DNA of 64,000 nt from Rhizobacter sp. SG703 (GTDB taxonomy: Bacteria; Pseudomonadota; Gammaproteobacteria; Burkholderiales; Burkholderiaceae_C), in contig NZ_JAAZQK010000007.1 of NCBI RefSeq assembly GCF_012275445.1, forward strand, positions 186,001-250,000, written 5' to 3'. Below, one piece after another: positions 26,694 through 34,779 of the stretch. The notes below the pieces were generated by a model. The model saw nothing but the letters and a program-made list of their open reading frames with translations, was not told where the DNA came from and made no database searches. The translations under genes and the position numbers were made by a program. How positions within the stretch are numbered: the first letter of the stretch is position 1; each line of letters starts with the position of its first letter.

Positions 26694-27095
26694 GTGACCT
26701 CGGGGCATTGCGGCGCCTTCCACTACCCGGCCAAGACCCTGGGCGACAAGCAAGTCAAGCGCGAACTGCGCGCCTGGCTCGAGGCCTTGTCGCCCTCCGA
26801 GGCGCACATCGCGATGGCGCCACCCGCCGGCAACGCCATGGAAGCGGCCTTGCTGGTGGGCATTCCGGAAGACCAGGCCCGCCTGACGGACTGGGTGAGC
26901 CAGGTGGCGCACCTCGACCCAGCGACGTCGCATGTGACTCATCCGCGGATGATCTGCAGCGAAGAGGCCTTCACGGTGACCGAGCGGTCTCCTTTCTCCG
27001 GCGAGGCCGGTCACGATCTCCAGCAGCTGTCCCCGGGCCGCTATGAGGACAGGAACGGACTGGCGTTCGACCTGTACGGCAAACACCGAACCTGA
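26694..27095 (+). CDS. Small hypothetical protein
   Basis: This 133-residue open frame starts at a GTG. It is not a family I recognise. The composition is that of a soluble, mildly acidic protein with a central alpha-helical segment (AMEAALLVGIPEDQARLTDWVSQVAH) and no signal peptide. It is divergent from the aminotransferase (32-base gap) and convergent with the GNAT gene. The opposite strand also has an open frame here, but its Arg/Gly-rich sequence looks like a shadow. The start is uncertain. Confidence 0.5.
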   Translation: MTSGHCGAFHYPAKTLGDKQVKRELRAWLEALSPSEAHIAMAPPAGNAMEAALLVGIPEDQARLTDWVSQVAHLDPATSHVTHPRMICSEEAFTVTERSPFSGEAGHDLQQLSPGRYEDRNGLAFDLYGKHRT

Positions 27096-27122
27096 CGCGG
27101 GCGCCCCGTGGTCGTCGGCGAC

Positions 27123-27824
27123 TCATCCGAGCGGCTCGGCCACGCGGTCGACCTCGTTGTCCGTGGTGGCGAACAGCAGCTCGAACAGCTGCAGCGTGCG
27201 CGGCGTCATGTGCTGCCGATCGGGGTGCTGCAGCTCATGGCACGCCGCCAGCACCTTCGCGTACACCGCCTCGTAGATGCGACGCACCGCACCGCTGCCG
27301 ACGAACTCGCGGTCGTAGCCGGGCACGATGCCGATCAGCCGCCAGCCGAGCCGCTCGAAGGCCCGCTGCGTGTGCGGGATCTTCAGCGTCGCCATGCCGT
27401 AGACCAAGCCCATGCCGAGCGCGCGGCCGATGCGCTCGATCGCGGCAATGGCATGCAGGCCCAGTCCCGCGCCACGGTGCTCGGGTGCCACGACCGCCAG
27501 CCGGCCGTACAGCGCGAGCGCCTCGGGCTCGCGCTCGCACGCGATCATGCCGGCGATGCGCTCGCCGCACCTCACGATGACGACGATGGCGTTGCGGTCG
27601 GGCGCATCGGGCCCGTCGGCCAGCAGCACCTCGCGGTCGTAGAAGCCGCGGCGCAGGAAGCCGCTCGCGGCACCGACGCCGACGTCCGGGTACCAGCGGT
27701 CGAGGTGCGCGACCAGTGCGCCGATGTCGTCGCGCCGCAGCAGCTCGAAGCGGTAGCCGGCCGGCAGCGGCGACCCGGCGAGCACGCCGGCCAGCAGCGT
27801 GCGGTCGATGGGCGGCGCGCTCAT
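27123..27824 (-). CDS. GNAT-family N-acetyltransferase
   Basis: The 233-residue protein has a GNAT domain: FELLRRDDIGALVAHLDRWYP at the N-terminus, a central strand IAGMIACER, and the acetyl-CoA loop VVAPEHRGAGLGLHAIAAIERIGRALG matching the R/Q-x-x-G-x-G/A motif. The following KIPHTQRAFERLGWRLIGIVPGYDREFV is the C-terminal half. The acceptor substrate is unknown. I chose the ATG at 27824; the open frame to 27884 overlaps the next gene. It lies at the end of the minus-strand group downstream of the periplasmic protein gene. Confidence 0.85.
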   Translation of the reverse strand: MSAPPIDRTLLAGVLAGSPLPAGYRFELLRRDDIGALVAHLDRWYPDVGVGAASGFLRRGFYDREVLLADGPDAPDRNAIVVIVRCGERIAGMIACEREPEALALYGRLAVVAPEHRGAGLGLHAIAAIERIGRALGMGLVYGMATLKIPHTQRAFERLGWRLIGIVPGYDREFVGSGAVRRIYEAVYAKVLAACHELQHPDRQHMTPRTLQLFELLFATTDNEVDRVAEPLG

Positions 27825-27880
27825 TGGAGTACCTTCGTGCTGCGCACTCCGGTATTCGCCCTTGGGGCGGCCCGGCGCGT

Positions 27881-28381
27881 TCATGACGTAGCTCCCGCCG
27901 CGGCACGGCGGTAGCGGATCTCCAGCCGGCCGCTGCTGCGCGCGCCGGCCCGGACCGACACCGGGTACGCCAGCACCTCGCCGACCAGTCCGGCGTATTT
28001 GCCGCTGCCACCGACCAGCCGGCTGCGCCGCAGGCCGTAGCCGTCGAGCTCGGCCTCGTCGGCCTGCGTCTCGAACACGAAGCGGTCGCCGGCCGGATCG
28101 ACCAGCACGCAGGTGCGGCGGCTCACGACGCCGGCACCGCGCAGGCCGATGCAGCGGCCGCTCGCGACGTGGAACGGCCCGGTGCCGCCGTCGACACGCG
28201 TGCGCGCCAGGCTCTCGACGACGACGATCGATTCGCGCTCGGGCTGGCCGGTCGCGATCACCTCGCGCCGGCTGACGCTGTAGTCGCCGAACGCGACCTG
28301 CAGCCCGTCGGCGTCATGCGCTGCCGCGAGCAGTGGCCCGCACGCCAGCATCGCGAGGATGAACCTTGATGATGCCTTCAT
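27881..28381 (-). CDS. Small exported protein of unknown function
   Basis: The 166-residue protein has a clear signal peptide (MKASSRFILAMLACGPLLAAAHA-like) and a mature part rich in beta-strand-type segments with two cysteines (SGRCIGLRG, RRTCVLVD), likely a small beta-barrel or lipocalin-like fold, although no family is named with confidence. It starts three bases after the stop of the binding-protein gene, so the two are probably made together and may act on the same ligand in the periplasm. Confidence 0.75.
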   Translation of the reverse strand: MKASSRFILAMLACGPLLAAAHDADGLQVAFGDYSVSRREVIATGQPERESIVVVESLARTRVDGGTGPFHVASGRCIGLRGAGVVSRRTCVLVDPAGDRFVFETQADEAELDGYGLRRSRLVGGSGKYAGLVGEVLAYPVSVRAGARSSGRLEIRYRRAAAGATS

Positions 28382-28384
28382 CGC

Positions 28385-29716
28385 TCAGCCCTCCTTGCTG
28401 CAGTCGCGCACCGGCAGGCCCTTGTCGGCGGCGTACTTCTTCGCGGCCACGGCCATCATCGGGCCGAGCAGCGTGCGGTCCGACTCGTACCAGTCGGAGG
28501 TGTAGCGCCAGGCCGTGCCGTCCCAGCTGTGGATGCGGGCCCGGTGTGCGCCTTCGTGGTCGGCGCACGAGGTGTGCAGCGGCTGCAGCATGCCGTCGAT
28601 GCCGAGCGTGCCGATGCGCGCGCCGTCGATCGCGAGGTTCTCGGCGCCCCAGCGCACCTGCTCGCCGGTCAGCGGCTGGCGGCCGTAGCGGCCCTGCGCC
28701 GTGCGCACCGCCTCGACCACCAGCAGCGCATTCAACAGCCCGCGGTTGTACAGCACCTGGCCGATCGCCGACGGGTCGCCGGCGCCCCTGCCGCGGCCGT
28801 ACACGTAGCGGCGGATGTCGTCGTGCACGCGGCGCTGGTCGGCGCTGTGCTGCAGCGTCAGCGCGTGGTAGCCGGCCGCGGCCGCCTGCGACGGCAGCAC
28901 GTCGGGTTCGGCACCCGCCCACCAGACGCCGTACATGCGGTCGCGCGGGTAGTTCACCGCGATGGCCTCGTTGATCGCGGTCGAGTTCATCACGCCCCAG
29001 CCCCAGATGAACACGTGGTCGGGACGGGTCTGTCGGATCTGCAGCCAGGCCGCCTTCTGCTCGATGCCGGGGTGGGCCACCGGGATCGCGACGAACTCGA
29101 AGCCGAACCGGTGCGACAGCGCCTGCAGCACCGGAATCGGCTCCTTGCCGTACGGCGAGTCGTGGTACAGCAGCGCGATCTTGCGACCGCGCAGCTTCGG
29201 CATGCCGCCCTCCCGCTCGGCCACGTGCTGCACCAGCATGTCGGCCGCGTCCCAGTAGGTGCCGAGCAGCGGGAAGTTCCACTTGAACACGCTGCCGTCG
29301 GTCGACTCCGAACGGCCATAGCCCATCGTGATCAGCGGGATCCTGTCGGCGGCCACCTTGTCGCCGAGCGCAAAGGTGATGCCGGTGGACAGCGGGTTGA
29401 AGCTGGTCGCGCCGGTCGGGCCCTTGCCCTTCAGGCGCTCGTAGCATTCGACGCCGCGGTCGGTGGAGTAGCCGGTCTCGCATTCTTCGTAGGTGATCTT
29501 CACGCCGCCGATGCCGCCGTCGCGCTCGTTGACGAGGTTCAGGTAGTCGACGAAACCGTTCGCCCACGGCACGCCGTTCGGCGCATAGGCGCCGGTGCGG
29601 AACACCAGCACCGGAAAGAATTGTTCGTTCGGGATCGCGGCCTGGCCGGGCAGCGCGGTGCAGGCGGCGACGGCAGCGGCGACGGTGGTCATCAGTTGCT
29701 TCAGCAAGGTGTTCAT
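28385..29716 (-). CDS. Branched-chain amino acid-type ABC substrate-binding protein (orphan)
   Basis: The 443-residue periplasmic binding protein of the Leu/Ile/Val class (Peripla_BP_6) has a signal peptide, PVLVFRTGAYAPNGVPWANGFVDYLNLVNERDGGIGGVKI, the YGKEPIPVLQAL hinge and FIWGWGVMNSTAINEA. No permease or ATPase gene is adjacent, so it either serves a transporter elsewhere or works as a sensor. Divergent DNA just upstream carries a 24-base inverted repeat (29737-29760) and a 21-base tandem repeat (29791-29832), and an AraC regulator lies next to it. The ligand is unknown. Confidence 0.9.
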   Translation of the reverse strand: MNTLLKQLMTTVAAAVAACTALPGQAAIPNEQFFPVLVFRTGAYAPNGVPWANGFVDYLNLVNERDGGIGGVKITYEECETGYSTDRGVECYERLKGKGPTGATSFNPLSTGITFALGDKVAADRIPLITMGYGRSESTDGSVFKWNFPLLGTYWDAADMLVQHVAEREGGMPKLRGRKIALLYHDSPYGKEPIPVLQALSHRFGFEFVAIPVAHPGIEQKAAWLQIRQTRPDHVFIWGWGVMNSTAINEAIAVNYPRDRMYGVWWAGAEPDVLPSQAAAAGYHALTLQHSADQRRVHDDIRRYVYGRGRGAGDPSAIGQVLYNRGLLNALLVVEAVRTAQGRYGRQPLTGEQVRWGAENLAIDGARIGTLGIDGMLQPLHTSCADHEGAHRARIHSWDGTAWRYTSDWYESDRTLLGPMMAVAAKKYAADKGLPVRDCSKEG

Positions 29717-29736
29717 CGAGGGTCCTCAAGGCGGTT

Positions 29737-29760
29737 GACATGCCCCGGTCGGGACATGTC
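29737..29760. promoter_or_regulatory. Inverted repeat upstream of the binding-protein gene
   Basis: GACATGCCCCGG/TCGGGACATGTC form a 24-base imperfect palindrome about 20 bases before the start of the orphan binding-protein gene. The arms match outside two positions. It lies between the promoter and the start codon, so it may be an operator or a leader hairpin. Confidence 0.45.
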
Positions 29761-29790
29761 GCACAGCGTAGGAGGCGACCGCTCGCGGAC

Positions 29791-29832
29791 TCGTCGCGCG
29801 GCGACGTTGCTTCGTCGCGCAGCGATGTTGCA
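29791..29832. promoter_or_regulatory. Two tandem 21-base direct repeats, probable AraC-type binding site
   Basis: TCGTCGCGCGGCGACGTTGCT (29791-29811) is followed at once by a copy at 29812-29832 that matches at 18 of 21 positions. Direct repeats spaced two helical turns apart are the usual target of AraC-family dimers, and an araC-type gene begins 55 bases away. The site lies about 75-115 bases upstream of the binding-protein start, where an activator would sit. Confidence 0.5.
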
Positions 29833-29886
29833 AATGTTCGCGTAAGAGGCCGAGCGTATTTCGAGCGTGCCCGACGACTCTCGGGC

Positions 29887-30618
29887 TCAGGCCGGCAGCG
29901 GCTCGCGGCGCAGCGCCGCGGTCAGCGCGGACGGCGACTGGTAGCCGCATTGCAGCGCGGCCTGGTAGACCGGCATGCCGGCATCGAGGCAGCGGCGGGC
30001 GGCCGCGAGCCGGCGCCGCCGCACCAGCGCCATCGGGCTGACACCGAGCTCGGCGCGGCAACGCAACGCGAACTGCGGCGCGCTCAGGTGGACCTGCGCG
30101 GCGAGGTCGGCCACCGCCACCGGCTCGTCGAGGCGCTCGTCGATCCAGCGGTCGAGCGCCTCCCAGTCGATGCTGCGGCGCAGCCGCGGCCCGCCGAGCG
30201 GCGTGCTCGCGGCCAGGCTTGCGACCAGCAGCTCGATGGTCGCCGCCTGCGACGCCGCGTCGTCGGTATGCCGGCGGCTCGCGAGGTAGCGCATCAGGTG
30301 CGCGGTCGACGCATGCAACGAACGCAGCTGCCCGGCCAACGGCGCCAGCGCCGCGCGGTGCGCCGCCTCGCCGGAGCGCAGCACCAGGCAGGCGGCGTCG
30401 GCGCGCATCGTGCAGCGGCGCGGCTCGCCGGGCGGAACCACCAGTACGCGGCCGGCCTGCACCGCATGGCGGCGGCCTTTCAGCACCAGCTCCAGGCGGC
30501 CCTGCATGCCGAACACGACCTGGAAATGCTCGCTGGCGGGCAGCGTGCCGTCGTCGGCGCACAGGCTCAGCATCGAGACCGACGTCGAAACCGACGCGGG
30601 GGGTGGGACGGGACTCAT
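29887..30618 (-). CDS. AraC-family transcriptional regulator
   Basis: The 243-residue regulator has an N-terminal cupin-like sensing half (FQVVFGMQGRLELVLKGRRHAVQAGRVLVVPPGEPRRC) and a C-terminal double helix-turn-helix. The HTH region includes LDEPVAVADLAAQVHLSAPQFALRCRAELGVSPMALVRRRRLAAARRCL and the second helix pair YQAALQCGYQSPSALTAALRR. It lies just upstream of the orphan binding-protein gene on the same strand, with tandem 21-base repeats between them, so it probably regulates that gene. The ligand is unknown. Its own promoter region overlaps the TetR operators at 30648-30679. Confidence 0.9.
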   Translation of the reverse strand: MSPVPPPASVSTSVSMLSLCADDGTLPASEHFQVVFGMQGRLELVLKGRRHAVQAGRVLVVPPGEPRRCTMRADAACLVLRSGEAAHRAALAPLAGQLRSLHASTAHLMRYLASRRHTDDAASQAATIELLVASLAASTPLGGPRLRRSIDWEALDRWIDERLDEPVAVADLAAQVHLSAPQFALRCRAELGVSPMALVRRRRLAAARRCLDAGMPVYQAALQCGYQSPSALTAALRREPLPA

Positions 30619-30647
30619 TGACAGCAGCGCGGCGCCGGTTGAATATC

Positions 30648-30679
30648 GAACCCGGGTTCATGTCATGAATCCGGATTCA
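30648..30679. promoter_or_regulatory. Double TetR-type operator
   Basis: There are two palindromes: GAACCCGGGTTC (30648-30659) and TGAATCCGGATTCA (30666-30679). They share a TGAAYCCGGRTTCA-like pattern and their centres are 19 bases apart, so two dimers could bind side by side. They lie between the divergent AraC (30618) and TetR (30715) genes and are well placed to repress both. Confidence 0.65.
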
Positions 30680-30714
30680 TAGCTTAGGCGACCCGACCCG
30701 GTTGATCAACCCGC

Positions 30715-31371
30715 ATGGCGTACCAGCGCACCCCCTATGTCGAGAGCAAGCGTGCCGAGGCGCGCGACCGCTTCATCGAGGCCGGGCTGACGCTGCTGTC
30801 GCAGGGGGGCTGGCGCGACGTGCAGATGTCGGCGGTGGCCGCGCTGGCCGGCTTGTCGACGGGATCGCTGTACCTGCATTTCCCGTCGAAGACGCAGCTG
30901 CTGCTGGAGCTGTACCGCGTGCAGGCCGGCAACGAGCTGGCGATCACGACCGCCATCGCCGCGCAGCCGGGCAGCGCGCGCGAGCGGCTCGCGGCCGCCA
31001 TCGGCAGCTTCGCGCAGCGCGCGCTGAACGGCGGGCGGCTGTCGTATGCGCTGGTGCTGGAGCCGACCGATGCCGAGGTCGAGCAGCTGCGGTTGCAGTT
31101 CCACGCCGAGTTCATCGCGCTGTTCCAGAAGCTGCTCGACGAAGGCCAGGCGAGCGGCGAACTGCGCGTGGCCGATCCCCGCGTCGCGGCGGCCTGCGTG
31201 TTCGGCAGCATCACCGAATCGCTGCTGCACCCGCTGGGGATGGCGGCGCAGGCGGCGCGCGCGCCGGGCGAGGCGCGGCGCGGGCGCAAGGTCGATGCGT
31301 CGGCGCTGATCGGGCCGCTGGTGGACTTCTGCTTCCACGGCGCGGCGCCACGAACGCGGCGCCGCGGTTGA
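30715..31371 (+). CDS. TetR-family transcriptional regulator
   Basis: The 218-residue protein has an N-terminal TetR helix-turn-helix (RFIEAGLTLLSQGGWRDVQMSAVAALAGLSTGSLYLHFPSKTQLLLELY) and an all-helical ligand domain, where the QFHAEFIALFQKLLDEGQASGEL region resembles AcrR-type proteins. It faces an AraC gene across two matching palindromes, so it is probably autoregulated and also controls the AraC gene and its downstream binding-protein gene. It is convergent with the lipoprotein gene that ends at 31388 (16-base gap). The inducer is unknown. Confidence 0.9.
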   Translation: MAYQRTPYVESKRAEARDRFIEAGLTLLSQGGWRDVQMSAVAALAGLSTGSLYLHFPSKTQLLLELYRVQAGNELAITTAIAAQPGSARERLAAAIGSFAQRALNGGRLSYALVLEPTDAEVEQLRLQFHAEFIALFQKLLDEGQASGELRVADPRVAAACVFGSITESLLHPLGMAAQAARAPGEARRGRKVDASALIGPLVDFCFHGAAPRTRRRG

Positions 31372-31387
31372 ACGCGACCGCCGCGCG

Positions 31388-33385
31388 CTACTGCGCCAGG
31401 TACGCGTTGTTCGCCCCGTCCTTCACCGTGTCGCCGCGGTTGTTGATCACGTGCGTGATCTCGCCCTTGCCGCCCAGCGAGACGGTCGCCATGCGGGTGA
31501 ACTTCACGCCGGCGGCGGTCGGCGATTCGATCGCGCTGCCCAGCTTGACCTGCGGGTTGGTCTGGAAGAAGCAGTAGATGCCGAGGCCGGTCGCCTGGTG
31601 GCTGGTGACCTGGCTGCCGAGCTTGTACGACGCATAGCCGTTGGCGCCGCCGTTCATCCACGCGGCCTGGTTCGGCACGTCGTACGGAATCTCGCTCTGG
31701 TAGAAGAACAGCTTGCCGCCGTTGCCGTTCCACACCGTCTGGTACTCGTGGAAGTGCTCGACGAACAAGCCGTAGAGCGTCACGTCCGCACCGTTGACGA
31801 CCAGGCCGTTGCGCGTCGTGTTGACGGTCCAGCCCACGCCGTCGCCATGGTCGGCGCGCCAGATCCAGAAGTGGTCGCCCAGCACCTGGCGGCTGTGGAT
31901 CACCAGGCTGGTGTCGGCCTTGCCCGGCCCGGCCCCGCCGACGCGGAAGAACAGGTCGTGCAGCGAGCTCGGGTTGGCCGCGTGGTCGGCCGTGCCGTTC
32001 GCGGTGCCCACCTCCAGCAGCGACGGCGAGTTCGCGGTGCCGGCATCGAACAGCAGCCCGGCGATCTTCACGCCGTCGACGTCGGCCACCTGCATCGCGG
32101 TGACGCCGCCGTCCGGGATCAGCGTCGCGAGACCGAGGCCCAGCACCACGGTGTTGGCCTTCGTGACCTTCAGCGTTTCCTTCAGGTGATACACGCCCGG
32201 CGTGAACAGCAGGTGCTTGCCGCCGGCCAGCGCGGCGTTCAGCGTGGCGGTGCTGTCGGCCGGCTTCGCGACGTAGAAGTCGGCGATCGGGACGGTCTGG
32301 CTCGCCGGCGCGTTGTTGTTGAGCCAGCTGACGCCGTGGCTGTTGCTGCGCACCGCCGGCACGACGACGGCGTAGCGGCCGTCGCTGCCGACCGTCAGGA
32401 ACGGCTTCTCGCGCACCGACGGCGTCTGCGCCACCGTGGTGTGCGGCGGGTTCGGCCAGGCGTCGCCGGCCGGCGCGTTGTCGCTGCCGACGAACACCAT
32501 GTTCCACACGCCGCCGCTCCAGCTGCCGAACTGCGCGTTGCGCGACATCCATTGCTGCTGGCTGCCCGAGCCGGTGTTGCCGTCGATCTTGCTGTCGGCG
32601 ATGAAGCCGCCGCTGGACCAGCCGCCGCCCGGGTCGAGCGTCATGCTGCCCTTGACGTGCATGCGGCGGAACGGCGCGGCCTGCGCGACCGCCCACAGCA
32701 GCGATTCGCCGTTCTGCGGTGCGACCGACAGGTTCTCGGCGCCGCGCCAGAAGTTCTGCGTCGCATTGCCGTTGAACCACGCGGCGTCGACCTGCGTGCG
32801 GCCGTTGATCGTCACGTCGTCCGGCGACGCGCCGAGGCCGAGCACCTGCGTGTAGAAGCCGACGTTGACGTTGACCTTGTAGGTGCCCGGCTTGAACGCG
32901 AGGGCATAGCGCTCGGTGCCGAACTGGTTGGTCTGCTGCGTCGCGAAGACCGCATCGACCTTGGCCTGCAGCGTGGCCTGCGGCGTCGACGGATCGAACA
33001 CCAGCACGTTCGGGCCGAGGTCGGGCGTCGCGCCGGTGTCGGGGACCGGGCCCGGTGCCGGGGCGGGCGCCGGTGCGGGCGAAGGCGCTGGTGCCGGGGC
33101 CGGTGATGGAGCCGGTGCGGGGCTGGGTGCCGGGCTCGGCGCGGGCGCCGGTGCGGGCGAAGGACTCGGCGCAGGGGCAGGCGCAGGCGAAGGACTCGGC
33201 GCAGGTGCTGGGGCGGGGCTCGGCGCAGGCGCCGGAGAAGGCGCCGACGAACTCGGCGGGCTGCCGGCCGGCGCGTCGTCGTGGCCGCCACCGCAGGCGG
33301 CCACGGCCAGCGCGGAAGCGAACATCGCCGCAAGAAGCGCGGCACGCGACGCGGTGCGCGGGTGGGTGAAATCGTCGGGCTGCAT
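31388..33385 (-). CDS. Large secreted lipoprotein with Pro/Ala/Ser linker and beta-helix-like domain
   Basis: The 665-residue protein has a lipoprotein signal ending in LAVAAC, a long Ala-Pro-Ser repeat linker (about residues 45-120) and a C-terminal region of over 500 residues. That region has regular short strands and turns (FYTQVLGLGASPDDVTINGR, GVKIAGLLFDAGTANSPSLLEVG, DHFWIWRADHGDGVGWTVNTTRNGLVVNGADVTLYGLFVEHFHEY) that resemble right-handed beta-helix proteins, possibly a GH55-like or pectate-lyase-like carbohydrate enzyme. No catalytic set can be assigned with certainty. AGGAAGAG lies before the ATG at 33385. An inverted repeat (ACGGAA/TTCCGT at 33405-33420) lies upstream. It is probably exposed on the cell surface. 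Confidence 0.78.
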   Translation of the reverse strand: MQPDDFTHPRTASRAALLAAMFASALAVAACGGGHDDAPAGSPPSSSAPSPAPAPSPAPAPAPSPSPAPAPAPSPSPAPAPAPSPAPSPAPAPSPAPAPAPSPAPAPAPAPGPVPDTGATPDLGPNVLVFDPSTPQATLQAKVDAVFATQQTNQFGTERYALAFKPGTYKVNVNVGFYTQVLGLGASPDDVTINGRTQVDAAWFNGNATQNFWRGAENLSVAPQNGESLLWAVAQAAPFRRMHVKGSMTLDPGGGWSSGGFIADSKIDGNTGSGSQQQWMSRNAQFGSWSGGVWNMVFVGSDNAPAGDAWPNPPHTTVAQTPSVREKPFLTVGSDGRYAVVVPAVRSNSHGVSWLNNNAPASQTVPIADFYVAKPADSTATLNAALAGGKHLLFTPGVYHLKETLKVTKANTVVLGLGLATLIPDGGVTAMQVADVDGVKIAGLLFDAGTANSPSLLEVGTANGTADHAANPSSLHDLFFRVGGAGPGKADTSLVIHSRQVLGDHFWIWRADHGDGVGWTVNTTRNGLVVNGADVTLYGLFVEHFHEYQTVWNGNGGKLFFYQSEIPYDVPNQAAWMNGGANGYASYKLGSQVTSHQATGLGIYCFFQTNPQVKLGSAIESPTAAGVKFTRMATVSLGGKGEITHVINNRGDTVKDGANNAYLAQ
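33050..33245. repeat. Short tandem Pro/Ala/Ser-coding repeat in the lipoprotein linker
   Basis: The DNA has near-repeats of GGCGCAGG/GGCGCGGGCGCCGGTGCGGG type that encode APAPAPSPAP-like units on the minus strand. It is a low-complexity linker that holds the functional domain away from the lipid anchor and is prone to length change by slippage. Confidence 0.7.
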
Positions 33386-33526
33386 GGCGCTCTCTTCCTG
33401 TTACACGGAACCGTTTCCGTTCCATGACGCAGAAAGCGTGCCTTTGTCACGACCCGCGCTGCCGCGGAAGATCTGACGATTCCTGCATCGTCACCCGCGG
33501 TGCGCGATGGATCGCATGCCGCAAGA

Positions 33527-33555
33527 CGATGGGCGCGCGCACGGCGCGTCCATCG
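33527..33555 (-). terminator. Stem-loop after the crystallin-domain gene
   Basis: The sequence CGATGGGCGCG/CGCGTCCATCG forms a long stem (one G-U pair) around a short loop, starting about 27 bases after the stop at 33582. It is placed to end the long minus-strand gene run. No T-run follows, so the strength is uncertain. The rest of the 195-base gap shows nothing clear apart from the inverted repeat at 33405-33420. Confidence 0.45.
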
Positions 33556-33581
33556 TGTAAGCAGCCATTACGTGCGAACGC

Positions 33582-34688
33582 TCACAGGCGCGGCTCGCCG
33601 TTGTCGTTGACGACCACGGTGCGGCCCGGCGGCGCGGTCATCTGCACGTGGTGCTCTACACCGCGGAACTGGTAGGCCACGTCCCAGTATTCCGGACGGC
33701 CTTGCGCCGGCACCGCGGCGCAGCGCTGCACGTCCTGCGTCGCGACGCTGCGGCCGTCGCGGCCGACGTTGGCGCCGATCACCGCACCGGCCACCGCGCC
33801 GCCGACGGTCGCGATGTCGCGGCCCGAGCCGCTGCCGACCTGGTGGCCGAGGATGCCGCCGACGATCCCGCCGATCACCGCGCCGCCGACGTTCGGGTCG
33901 CCGCGCTCGTTCTTCACGACCTGCTCGCGCTCGACCCAGCAGCGCTGCGTCGGCGCGGCATAGACCGCGTGCACCGCCGTCACCGGGGCTTCGAAGATGC
34001 GCTCCTGCGGGCGGCGGCGCCAGTCGTAGACCGGGGCCGGCGGCGGCGCGTAGCGGCCTTCGTCATAGCGGGCCGCGGGGTGCAGCGCGCGCACCGACGA
34101 CAGCCGGTCGTTCAGGCCCATCGAGCGCAGGTCGGGGTAGCGCCCGGGGCGCAGGATCACGCAGCGGCCGCTGAAGTCGGCGTGTTCGCAGGCCTCCCAG
34201 CGCTCACCGAGCACGATGACCGACGACGCGCGGTCGTTGAAGCCGAAGCGGTCGAAGTTGACGACGTCGCGCTCGGTGCTGAACGCGCGGCCCTGGAAGC
34301 CCTCGCGTTCGAAGAAGGTGATCTGCCCGTCCATCGGCGGCGGCGCGTAGCGGCCTTCGTCATGGCGGCGGTCGCGATCGACCGGGCGGGCCGACGACAG
34401 CTTGTCGTTCATGCGCATCGCGCCGAGCGACGCATAGCTGCCGGGGCGCAGGATGAAGCACTGGCCGCCGTATTCGACGTGCTCGCAGACCTCCCACGGC
34501 TCGCCGCGCACCACGACCGACGAGACGCGGTCGTTGAAGCCAATGCGGGTGAAATCGTTCAACGGGTCGCGGGCGGCGAAGCTGCGCCCGCCGAAGTTGT
34601 CGTGCTCGTAGAAGGTGGCCTCGGCCGACGCGGCGCCGGCCCCGGCCAGCGCACACAGCGCGAGGAAGAACTTCAAGACAGCTTTCAT
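33582..34688 (-). CDS. Secreted beta/gamma-crystallin protein fused to a glycine-zipper domain
   Basis: The 368-residue protein has a signal peptide (MKAVLKFFLALCALAGAGAASAEA), then two beta/gamma-crystallin domains, each with paired Greek-key motifs: FYEHDNFGGRSF with CEHVEYGGQCFILRPGSY, and FFEREGFQGRAF with CEHADFSGRCVILRPGRYPDL. Such domains often bind calcium. A Pro/Tyr/Arg-rich linker leads to a glycine-zipper 2TM domain (GGAVIGGIVGGILGHQVG, then VGGAVAGAVIGANVG), as in outer-membrane 17-kDa antigen-like proteins. The combination suggests an outer-membrane-attached envelope protein. It follows the transglutaminase gene after 91 bases and ends the minus-strand block. Confidence 0.85.
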   Translation of the reverse strand: MKAVLKFFLALCALAGAGAASAEATFYEHDNFGGRSFAARDPLNDFTRIGFNDRVSSVVVRGEPWEVCEHVEYGGQCFILRPGSYASLGAMRMNDKLSSARPVDRDRRHDEGRYAPPPMDGQITFFEREGFQGRAFSTERDVVNFDRFGFNDRASSVIVLGERWEACEHADFSGRCVILRPGRYPDLRSMGLNDRLSSVRALHPAARYDEGRYAPPPAPVYDWRRRPQERIFEAPVTAVHAVYAAPTQRCWVEREQVVKNERGDPNVGGAVIGGIVGGILGHQVGSGSGRDIATVGGAVAGAVIGANVGRDGRSVATQDVQRCAAVPAQGRPEYWDVAYQFRGVEHHVQMTAPPGRTVVVNDNGEPRL

Positions 34689-34779
34689 GGAGATTTCATC
34701 CTTGGTGGTCGGCATGTGGTGTTCACAACGCGGCCGGCCCGACATCCGACGACCGCGGCGAGGCGCGACAAGCCGTGCT

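Noticed and set aside
33050-33245. CRISPR-like short repeats
   Set aside because: They are degenerate Ala-Pro-Ser codon repeats inside a coding frame, with no constant spacers.
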